DNA from: a bacterium
GTDB lineage: Bacteria > Zhuqueibacterota > QNDG01 > DTFT01
Reading direction: 5' to 3'
DNA length: 47,268 nucleotides
Assembly: GCA_016933415.1 (NCBI GenBank)
Contig: JAFGAX010000206.1
Location: forward strand, 1 to 47,268
Positions 7,628 to 16,414 of this stretch are shown piece by piece (position 1 is the first letter of the stretch; the number at the start of each line of letters is the position of its first letter). The translations under genes and the position numbers were made by a program. Under the pieces are notes generated by a model. That model had not been told where the DNA came from. It did not search any database and saw only the letters and a list, made by a program, of their open reading frames with translations.

Positions 7628-9727
7628 CTAGAGCACACCGTTGATCTGTTGGAGCAGACCGTCATACTGGTTGATCATCTGGCCGAGAGCCTCCTTGGCG
7701 CCCGCGGTGGTGACCGTCGACCGGGCCTTCTTGGCCTCGGACTGGGCGGCGGACACACGGTCCCGGAATCTCTGCAGCTCGTACCGGCTGGTGAACTTCG
7801 AACCGGACTTCAGGACCGCCATGATGGAGAGGAATTCCTTTCCGTGCTCGTCCACGACGGCCTTGTCCTTGAACTGCGAGCGGAAGGTGGTGCTCATCTG
7901 TTCGACCTGTCCGAGATTCCGGTCCACGGCCTGTTCCAGCTGGTCGAGGTTCTTCCGGGCGCCGTCCGTGATCAATTTCCGGTTCATGGCCGGGATGTCC
8001 CGTTTCAGCTTGCGCAGATCCTCGGTGATTCCCTCAAGCTTGGATTCCGAATCGATTCCCCCCTTCGCCCGCTCCATGATCGACTTGAAGCGTTCCGTGG
8101 CGCCGTTGATGACGACGACGTCCTTCTTCTGGTCTTCGATGACCTTGCTGAGGGACTGCAGGGCCTTCAGGTTGCGGTCCACGGCCTGATCCAGCTGAAG
8201 CAGAGTTTTCTTCGATTCGTCCAGGGCCATCTTCGGTTTCGCCTGGGTCACCTGTTTCTTGACTTCCTTCATCCGCTTGAACAATTCCTCGAGGACCTGG
8301 GGGCTGTCGATCCCCTTCTTGGCCCTCTCCATGATCGACACGAATTCCTTGATGATCGCGTTGACCCGGCCGATCTCCTCCTGACGCTTGAGGATGGCCG
8401 AGCGGAGGCCCGTGAAAAAGCCGATCGCCTGTTCGACCTGCGCCAGAAGCTGCGCGGGAACGGGCTGATCCGCATCGGCGGTGGCGAGTTTGGCGAACTG
8501 CCGGGTTTTTTCCAGCTCGGACAGGATCGTGTCGATGTCCGGCAGACGCTGTTTCTGGAAGGCGTCGTTGAACTGCCGGAAACGGCAGGCGGCGAGCAGA
8601 AAGCAGAGGAAGACATAATCCGGCGTAACCTGGAGGGCCGACATGAGCACCTGCTCGGCGCCGGCAAAATTTCCTCGGTTCATGTGCTGCTGGGCGACCA
8701 GGATTTCGTCCCGCACGATCAGTGACTGGAGCTTTTTCCTTTCGTCCAGCGACCCGCCCATTTTCACGTCGGCGATCTTTTTTGAGCCGCCCAGCCGGCC
8801 CAGCAGGCCGCCGGCGGAAAACTGCCGCAGGTAGGCGTCGAAGAGCGTGTATTCGACGGTTCCCTTGAAGCGGTCGTCCGCTTTTCCGAGCGCTTTCAGC
8901 GATTTCCCGAATTCCTCCTTCTTGAAATGCTGAATCGCCGGCTGAAGGGCGAGGTACAGGAGCTGGGATTCCAGATCGTTCTTCAGGCCCGTCAGGATCG
9001 GCGGCACGCGGTCGCCGGCGATCCGGATTCCCTCCAGGACGCATTCATACGCCGCGGGCACGTTTCGCTGTCCCCGGAGCACGATGGCCTTGAACGCGTA
9101 ATATTCGGCGCGCTGCGGATCCAGCTGCATCAGTTCGGTCAGCTGGGTGAAGAGGATGTTCGCGCTGATCATCATGAGGATGGGGAACTTGAGGTAGACC
9201 TGGCCGCAGGCCCTCGTTTTCAGGGCGGCGATCAGATCGTCGAGCGGCTTGCCCGTGCGGGCGGGATCGATCGAGGAAAGAATCCGCAGGGCGCTGATCT
9301 GGTTGTTCAGCGTGCCGATCGGCTTGTCCGTGTACAGGATGCACAGCGCCTTCAGGTACAGCGCTTCGGGGTGACCCTTCTTTTTAGCCAGATAGGCGTC
9401 GAGTTTTTGGGAGGCCGGCAGATACTCCTTCTTCTGGATGTGGGCCTTCGCCTCCTGAAGCAGGGCGAAGTCCACGTCGATGAGGCCGCCCGCGGTGAGA
9501 AGTGTGTCGTCCGGGAGGATTTCCCCAAGACGCAGCGAGTCGTCCGTCTTGGCGCTGTCGGCCATTTTGTTGATCTCGGCCTGAACGTCAAAACCGTCCA
9601 GCTTCGTCTTGCAGGGATCGATGACGGGGCCTTTGAGCACCAGTCCGCCTTCGATCTTGGGGATCGGGGTGGATACGGACAGCAGTTCCGGCGCGTCGAC
9701 GAACTTGTTTTCCGGGGCGGGGGCCAT
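7628..9727 (-). CDS. TPR and helical-repeat protein (699 aa)
   Basis: The track start at 9841 runs through the upstream gene; the ATG at 9727 (MAPAPENKF) has AAAGGATT ahead of it and is preferred. Residues about 110-330 contain TPR-like helices (AKAHIQKKEYLPASQKLDAY). The C-terminal third holds three related segments of about 90 residues, beginning FVSIMERAKKGIDS, FKSIMERAKGGIDS and FLSIMAVLKSGS; the first two share the ending QLxQAVDRNL. This looks like tandem duplication of a helical bundle. There are no enzyme motifs, signal peptide or membrane segment. It is probably a scaffold or adaptor. Confidence 0.8.
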   Translation of the reverse strand: MAPAPENKFVDAPELLSVSTPIPKIEGGLVLKGPVIDPCKTKLDGFDVQAEINKMADSAKTDDSLRLGEILPDDTLLTAGGLIDVDFALLQEAKAHIQKKEYLPASQKLDAYLAKKKGHPEALYLKALCILYTDKPIGTLNNQISALRILSSIDPARTGKPLDDLIAALKTRACGQVYLKFPILMMISANILFTQLTELMQLDPQRAEYYAFKAIVLRGQRNVPAAYECVLEGIRIAGDRVPPILTGLKNDLESQLLYLALQPAIQHFKKEEFGKSLKALGKADDRFKGTVEYTLFDAYLRQFSAGGLLGRLGGSKKIADVKMGGSLDERKKLQSLIVRDEILVAQQHMNRGNFAGAEQVLMSALQVTPDYVFLCFLLAACRFRQFNDAFQKQRLPDIDTILSELEKTRQFAKLATADADQPVPAQLLAQVEQAIGFFTGLRSAILKRQEEIGRVNAIIKEFVSIMERAKKGIDSPQVLEELFKRMKEVKKQVTQAKPKMALDESKKTLLQLDQAVDRNLKALQSLSKVIEDQKKDVVVINGATERFKSIMERAKGGIDSESKLEGITEDLRKLKRDIPAMNRKLITDGARKNLDQLEQAVDRNLGQVEQMSTTFRSQFKDKAVVDEHGKEFLSIMAVLKSGSKFTSRYELQRFRDRVSAAQSEAKKARSTVTTAGAKEALGQMINQYDGLLQQINGVL

Positions 9728-9740
9728 GGTGAATCCTTTT

Positions 9741-9968
9741 CTATTCGATATCGATGTTTTCCGGTTCGGGCACTTTTTCCAGCAGATGCTCGGCGGATTG
9801 CCGGCAGAGCTCGTATTCCTTCTCCTGGGTGATGTCCGCAAGCTGCAGAATGGAGGAGACGATGTTCATCTGCTCCGTGGAGAACTCCTGGGGTTTCGTG
9901 ACGCTTTCCGAGTCGATTTCCAGCGCTTCGAGGAGACTCTTTTTATCGAGGGCGCGGGCTTTGGCCAT
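9741..9968 (-). CDS. small acidic conserved-looking protein (75 aa)
   Basis: This short frame sits three bases after the stop of the 680-residue gene and 13 bases before the next start, with GAGGTGATCC just upstream of its ATG. The sequence begins MAKARALDKKSLLEALEI and is helical and acidic, with no cysteine cluster or membrane segment. Tight packing and a good ribosome binding site support a real gene. It may be a small subunit or regulator of the helical-repeat protein encoded next to it. I do not recognise a family. Confidence 0.65.
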   Translation of the reverse strand: MAKARALDKKSLLEALEIDSESVTKPQEFSTEQMNIVSSILQLADITQEKEYELCRQSAEHLLEKVPEPENIDIE

Positions 9969-9971
9969 GGA

Positions 9972-12014
9972 TCACCTCTTCTTGCCGGCTTCCTTGCGGG
10001 GGGCCGGTTTCGCTTTTCTGGGTTTTGCGGCGGGGGCCGCGTCCGGTTGCAGTATCTCGCGGGCGGCCGGGGACGGGTCCGGACCCGTCTCCTCCTCCGG
10101 CAGGAGCACTTCTCCCGTGTAGACCAGAACGCCGTTCACTTTTTTCTCCACCTGGTCGTAGGTGTTGCGGATGATCTCGGTGTTTTTGGAGATCTCTTCC
10201 ATGGATTCGGTCAATTCCTTTTCGGCCCTGGCGCCCCTTTCGTTCTCCTTTGAAGCGCCCGCCTTGATTGCGCTGATGATGGCGCCCATCCGCTTGCGGA
10301 TGAATTCCTGCCGGTTAGCGAGGCTCTGGATCGTCGGTCCCTCGGTGCCGGCGGCCTGATCGGGCGCGTAGAGGTCCGCCAGCCGGTTCTTGAAGCGGGG
10401 GAATGATTCGAGGCGGCGGACGAGTTTCTCCTTCATTTCCGGCGGAACGCTCTTGTTGTCCAGGTAATTTTTCACGATCGAAAAGTAGGTGTTCACCGAG
10501 TCTTTCTGGAGCTCGTCCAGCTTTCTCTCGCGCTTGATGATCAGATCCACCTCCGGGACGAGGGTACCCGATTTTTCGAGCCGGTCCAGGGCTTCATCGC
10601 GGAGCGTCTCCTGGAAGAAGTAGTAGTCGATGAGTCCCAGGATCAGCTTGGGATCCGGCATCTTCGGATCGATCGTCCAGACCCTGGCCACGCGGTCGTG
10701 CAGGGCGTCGCGTTCCTTCCGCGTCAGGCCCGATTTTTCGTCCTTGTCGAGCCATTGGTGGATCATGGACACCGCGTGCCAGAGAAGGATGTTCCGCAGC
10801 GTCCGGTCGTGATCGTCCAGAGAGGGTCCGGTTTTCGATTCGTCCTGCCCGGAGTCTTTCCCGGAGTCCTTCACGGTTTTCGGGGCTTTCTCTTTGACCA
10901 TTTCATCCTTGCGGCGGCCGTCCTCGAGCGTTCGAACGATGTCCGCGAGGGGTTGGTCCAGCGCGCTTCTCTCGCCGGAGCGCCAGCGGCACAGGAGCAG
11001 TCCGATTTCCGCGTTCGTCGAAGGCCGTTTCTCCGTCTTCGCCCGTTCCTTCGCCGCCTCGAAGAAATCCCTGGCCTGGGGCAGCTGGTTGTTGAAGAGC
11101 GAGATAATGCCCAGCGTCACCTGGTGGTCGCTGACGGAGGCCGGAACCCGGTCGGCGTGCACTCCCAGTTCGCGGACGCGGTCGAAATACTGAACGGCGG
11201 CCTCGATGTCCCGTTTCTTCCAGTGCTCCTTGCCGAGATTGAAGCAGGCGATGCTCATCAGTTTTTTCGCCTGGAGGTAGTCCCTGAGCTGATCCGTACT
11301 GGCGTTGTATCTCTCGTACGCTTCCGCGTATTTCTCCTGCTTCACCTTGGCCCAGAGATCGAGGTAGAGGAACGGCGTATCCGTCCGTTCGACAAGGGAA
11401 AGGTCGTCCACGGTTCCGGCGCAGTCGTCGCGGAGGGCCCGCAGGTAAGCGCGGGCGAAATAGGCCTCGTCGAGATCGGCTTTTTTCAGGCCGGCGGTGA
11501 TCGCCTTCGTCAGCAGCGTTTCGGCGAGCGGATACTCGCTCTTCTGCCCCTGGGCGATGATGTGAAGCGCCTGGAGGAGGGATTTCCGCTTTCGGGCGGG
11601 CTGAATCACCGAGAAAAAGAGAACGAGACCCAGGATCACCAGAATCAGGAATCCCAGCGCCGAAGCGCCGGCAAGGATCAGGCGGCGGTCGACACCCGAG
11701 AAAACGCCGGATTTCGATCCGGGCACTTCACCGGCGGGCGGCGCCACGGCGGACTCCGGGGAGGCGACGGACGGCTGTTCGGTCGCCCGGCCGGCCGCAT
11801 CCCGCGCCGCCGAGCTGTCGGCGGCGGCAATCGCTTCCCATGTGTGATCGGCCCTGAGCAGGACCTTCGAACCGTTCCCCGTCGTGACCAGTTCGTCCGC
11901 GCTCGACGGCGCGGCCAGACAGGCCAGGAGGAGCAGCAGCCGGGCAAGCGCGGACCCCGTCCTGTTTTTCGAAGACGGGTGCTTGTTTCGGCCGAACCGC
12001 CTCGGGTGTCCCAT
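9972..12014 (-). CDS. membrane-anchored TPR protein with small N-terminal exported domain
   Basis: Residues 1-39 are a signal-like segment (LARLLLLLACLAAPSSA). Residues 40-62 (VTTGNGSKVLLRADHTWEAI) resemble the short beta motif of DUF3157-like periplasmic proteins. A Pro/Ala/Ser-rich linker follows, then a transmembrane helix at about 111-137 (LGFLILVILGLVLFFSVI) and a basic stop-transfer stretch. Residues 140-680 are cytoplasmic TPR-type helices, ending in a Lys/Pro/Ala-rich tail. It could tether the operon's chaperone or TIR complex to the inner membrane. The start is ATG with AGAGGGAA upstream. Topology is well supported; the role is inferred. Confidence 0.8.
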   Translation of the reverse strand: MGHPRRFGRNKHPSSKNRTGSALARLLLLLACLAAPSSADELVTTGNGSKVLLRADHTWEAIAAADSSAARDAAGRATEQPSVASPESAVAPPAGEVPGSKSGVFSGVDRRLILAGASALGFLILVILGLVLFFSVIQPARKRKSLLQALHIIAQGQKSEYPLAETLLTKAITAGLKKADLDEAYFARAYLRALRDDCAGTVDDLSLVERTDTPFLYLDLWAKVKQEKYAEAYERYNASTDQLRDYLQAKKLMSIACFNLGKEHWKKRDIEAAVQYFDRVRELGVHADRVPASVSDHQVTLGIISLFNNQLPQARDFFEAAKERAKTEKRPSTNAEIGLLLCRWRSGERSALDQPLADIVRTLEDGRRKDEMVKEKAPKTVKDSGKDSGQDESKTGPSLDDHDRTLRNILLWHAVSMIHQWLDKDEKSGLTRKERDALHDRVARVWTIDPKMPDPKLILGLIDYYFFQETLRDEALDRLEKSGTLVPEVDLIIKRERKLDELQKDSVNTYFSIVKNYLDNKSVPPEMKEKLVRRLESFPRFKNRLADLYAPDQAAGTEGPTIQSLANRQEFIRKRMGAIISAIKAGASKENERGARAEKELTESMEEISKNTEIIRNTYDQVEKKVNGVLVYTGEVLLPEEETGPDPSPAAREILQPDAAPAAKPRKAKPAPRKEAGKKR

Positions 12015-12040
12015 GATTCCCTCTTTCTTTCGGAAACGAG

Positions 12041-13609
12041 TTACTTTTTAACGGCTGCCATCATTTTCTCGAGCCTCAGAATGGTGTTTCCGTAGACCTC
12101 GATCAACGACGGATCGAGGCGCCGCGGATCGGAGGCCGGATACCGGGCGACCGTGGACAGCGCTTTCTTGATGCCGTCCAGGAAGGTCCGGGCGGCGTCG
12201 AATTTTTCAGGATGGGCCGGAATTTCGCCGATCATGGCCTCCGCATACAAGAGGGTCCGGGGGAATTCCCACCACATGTATGTTGGGGGGGCCCCGGACG
12301 TGCCCGGATGATAGAGGTACGGATGAAGCACCTCCTGGGCTTGGATGAATTGGCCCGCCTTCATGAAAAAGGAAGTCACGGCCATGAAGAGCGTGTCCCG
12401 CTCCCGGACCGGAAGGGACTGAAAATTGCGCAAGGCCATGGCATGCATCTTCGATTGAGTGTCCACGAGGCTTTTCGACGCCCCCGCGGTGTCCCTCCGC
12501 GGCGGAGTTTGGAGAAGAACCGATAGTTGCAGACGTTGCGCCTCCAGGTTCCCGGCCGGGGCGGCCTGGATGGCTCTTTCGAACCATTCCAATGCGTTCA
12601 ACGGCTCCTGCAGGTTCTCCATGGCGATTTTTCCCGCCAGCAGGAGGAGATCGAACCGGCTTTCCCCGAGACACACGTCTCCGATGAAATCGACCGCCTT
12701 CTGATACTGTTTCCGGCCCCGCAGATCCTCCGCAACGGCCAGGGGATCCAGGCGGTCCGCCAGGAGCCGGAGCTTTTCGGAAAGCTGGGCGGGATTCGCG
12801 TCCGCCCGGGTCCGCGGATCCGGATCGAGCGCGGTCCGCACCATCCGGACGACCTCCGGATACAGGTCCACCCGGTCGATCCAGATGGGCATTCTCTGCA
12901 GCAAACCTTCCGGTTCGAACAGGGTGCCCGAGGCCGCCTTGCGCAGCATAAGGAACGGATCGTCCGGCTCCTTCCATGCAAAGAGGCACTGGAGCATCAT
13001 GACACCGCACGCAAAAAGGTCGAGCGTCCGGTCCCGGATCAACTGGCGGCTGCCGCGCACGAGTTCGGGCGCCAGGAAGGGAACGCGGGAGGGCTCGGCG
13101 ACCAGCGTTTCAAAACGGGGCCACAACCCGAGGGACGGAAGCGCCAGAAGCACGGGCCATTGCTGGTTGAAGACGATGTCCGCGGGCATGGGGAAGTTCG
13201 CGTCCCCATTCGTCTCCCACCAGTTGTTCAGCGCGCCCATGACTTTCGACATGAGGAAGAGGCGGCTCTGCGGATCCGCGTCCGTCAGCAGTCCGGACAG
13301 ACTCCGGCCGTTCGCCCGGTAGGTTACGAAAAAGAACAGACTGCCCCGGACCGGCACCTCGCCGGTTTCCTCGATGGGCGCCAGCCCCTGGCGGCACGGC
13401 TGATCCCGGCGCTTGTCTATTTCCAGGCGTTTCGACAGGTCCCGAACGTCCTCGATGGGAAGAAGCCGGAAATACCGGTTCCCGGAGGCCTCACGGTACA
13501 CGTGCCCCCGCATGCTCGGTCCCACGTATTCGAGACCCCTGCCTTCGCGGTCGAAGGGCAGCCCCTGCGGCAGGTTCAACGGGTCATTTCTTCGCGTCTG
13601 CGTAGACAT
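12041..13609 (-). CDS. pseudokinase-TPR protein
   Basis: Residues about 25-290 follow the protein-kinase fold. FLAPELVRG (near 180-188) carries the APE motif, and TLDLFACGVMMLQCLF is the alpha-F signature usually read as DxxxxG. The catalytic HRD Asp and the DFG Asp are absent: the equivalent stretch reads MPADIVFNQQWPVLLALPSLG. The protein is therefore predicted to be a pseudokinase. Residues 295-420 are TPR-like. The gene overlaps the end of the Hsp70 gene by 26 bases. The track start at 13615 is TTG; the ATG two codons later is preferred, with GGGAG upstream of both. It probably acts as a nucleotide-binding or scaffold module. Confidence 0.75.
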   Translation of the reverse strand: MSTQTRRNDPLNLPQGLPFDREGRGLEYVGPSMRGHVYREASGNRYFRLLPIEDVRDLSKRLEIDKRRDQPCRQGLAPIEETGEVPVRGSLFFFVTYRANGRSLSGLLTDADPQSRLFLMSKVMGALNNWWETNGDANFPMPADIVFNQQWPVLLALPSLGLWPRFETLVAEPSRVPFLAPELVRGSRQLIRDRTLDLFACGVMMLQCLFAWKEPDDPFLMLRKAASGTLFEPEGLLQRMPIWIDRVDLYPEVVRMVRTALDPDPRTRADANPAQLSEKLRLLADRLDPLAVAEDLRGRKQYQKAVDFIGDVCLGESRFDLLLLAGKIAMENLQEPLNALEWFERAIQAAPAGNLEAQRLQLSVLLQTPPRRDTAGASKSLVDTQSKMHAMALRNFQSLPVRERDTLFMAVTSFFMKAGQFIQAQEVLHPYLYHPGTSGAPPTYMWWEFPRTLLYAEAMIGEIPAHPEKFDAARTFLDGIKKALSTVARYPASDPRRLDPSLIEVYGNTILRLEKMMAAVKK

Positions 13610-15608
13610 CTTCAAGCGTGTCTCCCAGGTCTTCGAGCTTCTCGCCGGTGACCCCGGAATTCAGGGCGGTGATGAAATCGGTGAAAGCCTTGAGCAGGCC
13701 GGCGTCGATTTCCTTGAGGAGAAGCTTCTGCGACCGCCGTACGATGGACTTGAACTGCTCGGGCACGGGCACGGCGGGTTCCGGAATGGCGCCCGCGTCC
13801 GGCGTCGGCGGGGCGGGCTGTTCCGGGGCCGGAGCGGCCGGTGGAGCCGGGGAAGTCGCCGGCTGCGGCTGTGCCGGCTGTGTCCCGGGCACGGCGCCGG
13901 GCTGCGGGGGAGGCGTGAAACCGGCGGAGGACTGCGCCGCGGGGGTCTGGGCGCTGCCGTGGGCGTACAGTCCGAGCAGTTTGTTCCGCATCTGGCTCAG
14001 GGCGGCGTCCCCGCCGATGCCCGTCTTCTGTTCGAATTTCATCTCGTATTGCTTGCCGGTCTGCACGTGGAACACCACCATCGTGAGGAGCCCGTTGACG
14101 TCGAGTTTGAAGGTCACTTCGAATCGGTGGGTGTTCTGGGGCTTGGGCTCGATGTTCTCGATGAACAGATCCCCAATCGGCGTGTTTTCGAAGACGAATT
14201 CGCTCTCTCCCTGAAATACCGGGACGTGAATCCGCGTCGCATTCTCGGGATTGGTGAACATGTCGTTTTTGACCTCGATCGGGATATTGCTGCCCTGCTT
14301 GATCATCCGGACGCACTGGCCTCCCTGGACGCCGATGCCGAGGGAATGCTCGGTGATCAGCCGGATCTGCTGATCGTCGACCGACTGGGTGTTCAGCTTC
14401 AGCGTTTCGTTCCGGCGTTTGATGTCGAAGGCACCGTCGGTGGCGGCGAACCGTTTGGCCAGAATCGCCGCGCCGCGGGCGACCACGGTGTCCGGATTCA
14501 ACTCGCCGCGGACGAAGCTTTCATCCTTCTTGAAATAATCAAGCAGTATCTCCTTGACCTTGGGGATTTTGCTCGATCCGCCGACCAGCAGAATCGCGTC
14601 CACCTGGTCCCGGTCTATCCCCTTCTGCTCCCGGGCGTTGTTGATGGCGGTGTCGACGTACGTGAGTGATTTGCGCAGAAGGTCGTCGATGAGCGTCAGG
14701 AAAACGTCCTTCGTCAGAACCAGCTTGAGGTCGTGACGGATCGATTCCAGCAGCAGGGTCGTGGAATCGTTGTAGCTGAGGGCGATTTTGGCGGGTTCCG
14801 CGACCGACTTGATCTTCGCCCTTGCCAGCGGGTCCTGGCCGACGTCGATTCCCTGCTTGCGGAGTTCTTCGACCGCCCAGTCCACGATGGCGTTGTCGAA
14901 GTCGCCACCTCCGAGCCGGGGGTCCCCGGCCGTCGCGATGACGTTCAGGTTCCCCGTTTCCACCTGGATGATGGACACGTCGAACGTTCCGCCGCCGAGA
15001 TCGTACACGAGGTAGGTTTTTTTCTCCGTCTCCATGCGGTCCACCCCGTAGCAGATCGCCGCGGCGGTGGGTTCCGGAATGATCTGCCTGGGGAACAGCC
15101 CGGCGAGAAGCGCCGCCTCCTCCGTGGCCTTCTTCTGCGGCTCCTTGAAATAGGCCGGCACGGTGACCACCGCGTCGCGGATTTCCTCGCCGATTTCCCG
15201 TTCGGCCACTTCCTTCATCTTCATCAGGACGAAGGCGCTGATTTCCTGGGGAAGCATCCACTCGCCCGCGAAGTAAACCTTTACGGGATCCTGCAGCTTG
15301 AACACGCCCTGGGCCTTGAACCGTTCCAGGCCCTTGTTTTCGGGCGTGAACAGCTCTCCCATCTCCCGTTTGATCTCGATCACCGTGTCTTCGGGACGGA
15401 CGGGGAGATTGCGTTTCGCCGCTTCCCCCACGATGGCCTTGCGGAGCATCTGGTCCGTGCTGACGACGGAAGGCGTGGTCTCGGGATTCTGGTGCGATTC
15501 GGGATTCCGGATGATCTCCGCCTGTTCCGTGTATGTATTGTAGGAGGCCACGGCCGAATACGTCGTGCCGAGATCGATGCCGATCACCTTGTGCATTTTG
15601 TCGTTCAT
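13584..15608 (-). CDS. divergent Hsp70/DnaK-family chaperone
   Basis: The ATG at 15608 gives MNDKMHKVIGIDLGTTYSAV, the Hsp70 phosphate-1 motif; AGGAG lies upstream, and the track's longer start runs into the GrpE-like gene. Phosphate-2 (YDLGGGTFDVS) and the adenosine motif (LLVGGSSKIPKVKEIL) are intact, so ATP binding and hydrolysis are likely. The substrate-binding part starts at SLGIGVQGG. Residues about 556-617 are a Pro/Ala/Gln-rich linker of some 60 residues, unlike housekeeping DnaK, leading to a short helical tail (EQFKSIVRRSQKLLLKEID). The start overlaps the GrpE-like stop as ATGA. It is probably a dedicated chaperone for operon proteins rather than the housekeeping copy. Confidence 0.93.
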   Translation of the reverse strand: MNDKMHKVIGIDLGTTYSAVASYNTYTEQAEIIRNPESHQNPETTPSVVSTDQMLRKAIVGEAAKRNLPVRPEDTVIEIKREMGELFTPENKGLERFKAQGVFKLQDPVKVYFAGEWMLPQEISAFVLMKMKEVAEREIGEEIRDAVVTVPAYFKEPQKKATEEAALLAGLFPRQIIPEPTAAAICYGVDRMETEKKTYLVYDLGGGTFDVSIIQVETGNLNVIATAGDPRLGGGDFDNAIVDWAVEELRKQGIDVGQDPLARAKIKSVAEPAKIALSYNDSTTLLLESIRHDLKLVLTKDVFLTLIDDLLRKSLTYVDTAINNAREQKGIDRDQVDAILLVGGSSKIPKVKEILLDYFKKDESFVRGELNPDTVVARGAAILAKRFAATDGAFDIKRRNETLKLNTQSVDDQQIRLITEHSLGIGVQGGQCVRMIKQGSNIPIEVKNDMFTNPENATRIHVPVFQGESEFVFENTPIGDLFIENIEPKPQNTHRFEVTFKLDVNGLLTMVVFHVQTGKQYEMKFEQKTGIGGDAALSQMRNKLLGLYAHGSAQTPAAQSSAGFTPPPQPGAVPGTQPAQPQPATSPAPPAAPAPEQPAPPTPDAGAIPEPAVPVPEQFKSIVRRSQKLLLKEIDAGLLKAFTDFITALNSGVTGEKLEDLGDTLEDVYADAKK

Positions 15609-16414
15609 GATTCCGCTCCTTGACTGTTTTGTGAGGTGCTGTCCTGGCGCGAAAGGTTTTGCGGACCTTCGGAATCCGTCCGGTTCCTGCCCACGATCAC
15701 GCGGCAGGGCCGGACGATGATCTGCCCGGCCCTGTATCCGGACTGTTCGACGCGGAGAACGGTTCCCTCGCGTCCTTCGCCGTATCCGATGCATTCCATG
15801 CGCTGGGGGTCGAAATCGTCCCCCGGACGCACTTCGAAGGGCGCGTATCGGAGCGCCTGGGTGATGCCGGTGAGCAGGTCGAGCAGGGTTTCCGTGTTTT
15901 TAAGCAGTTCCCCGGCGTTTTCTCGCTGCTCGAGGTGTCGATGAATCGATCTCAGCGATTCCATGGCCGGCATCAGGGCGTTGAACGTCGAACGGCCGAT
16001 GAATTCTCTGCGGTCGGAGAGAAGGTTTTCCTTGAGGCGTTCCAGTTCCATCCCGACCGAGCGGGAAAGCGACTCCTGCGCCGTCCGGAGGGATGAAACG
16101 GTTTCGGCCAGTTGGGCGATTCTCCCGTCGATACTGGAGACCATTTTAAAGAGGCCGACCATGTCGTCCGCCAGCTCCCCCAGGGTGTCGTGCAGGTCGG
16201 CCTCTCCCGCGTTCCGGTCCGGTTTTTTCCGGAACAGCCCCGCCGGCTCCGTCAGGTTCATGCGGATCGTGTCGGAAAACCCGGCTCCGCCGATAGCGTC
16301 CCGTGCTTCATCCGTCTTCAATCCGTGCGCGGCCGGGGTTTCACCGGACGATTCGACGCGCGGTTCGTGCGGTGCCGTGTCCGGTTTCTCCCCGCCGGAC
16401 AACTTCTTCTTCAT
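15605..16414 (-). CDS. GrpE-like nucleotide exchange factor
   Basis: The C-terminal part GYRAGQIIVRPCRVIVGR matches the GrpE signature (GYxxxxxxxRPxxVxV), and the preceding helices (SLSRSVGMELERLKENLL) match the long GrpE coiled coil. At 269 residues it is longer than typical GrpE because of a polar N-terminal extension. The ATG at 16414 has GAGGAGG upstream and overlaps the J-like gene stop as ATGA; the gene in turn overlaps the Hsp70 start. The family exchanges nucleotide on DnaK, and the immediate neighbour is an Hsp70, so the pairing is strong. Confidence 0.85.
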   Translation of the reverse strand: MKKKLSGGEKPDTAPHEPRVESSGETPAAHGLKTDEARDAIGGAGFSDTIRMNLTEPAGLFRKKPDRNAGEADLHDTLGELADDMVGLFKMVSSIDGRIAQLAETVSSLRTAQESLSRSVGMELERLKENLLSDRREFIGRSTFNALMPAMESLRSIHRHLEQRENAGELLKNTETLLDLLTGITQALRYAPFEVRPGDDFDPQRMECIGYGEGREGTVLRVEQSGYRAGQIIVRPCRVIVGRNRTDSEGPQNLSRQDSTSQNSQGAES

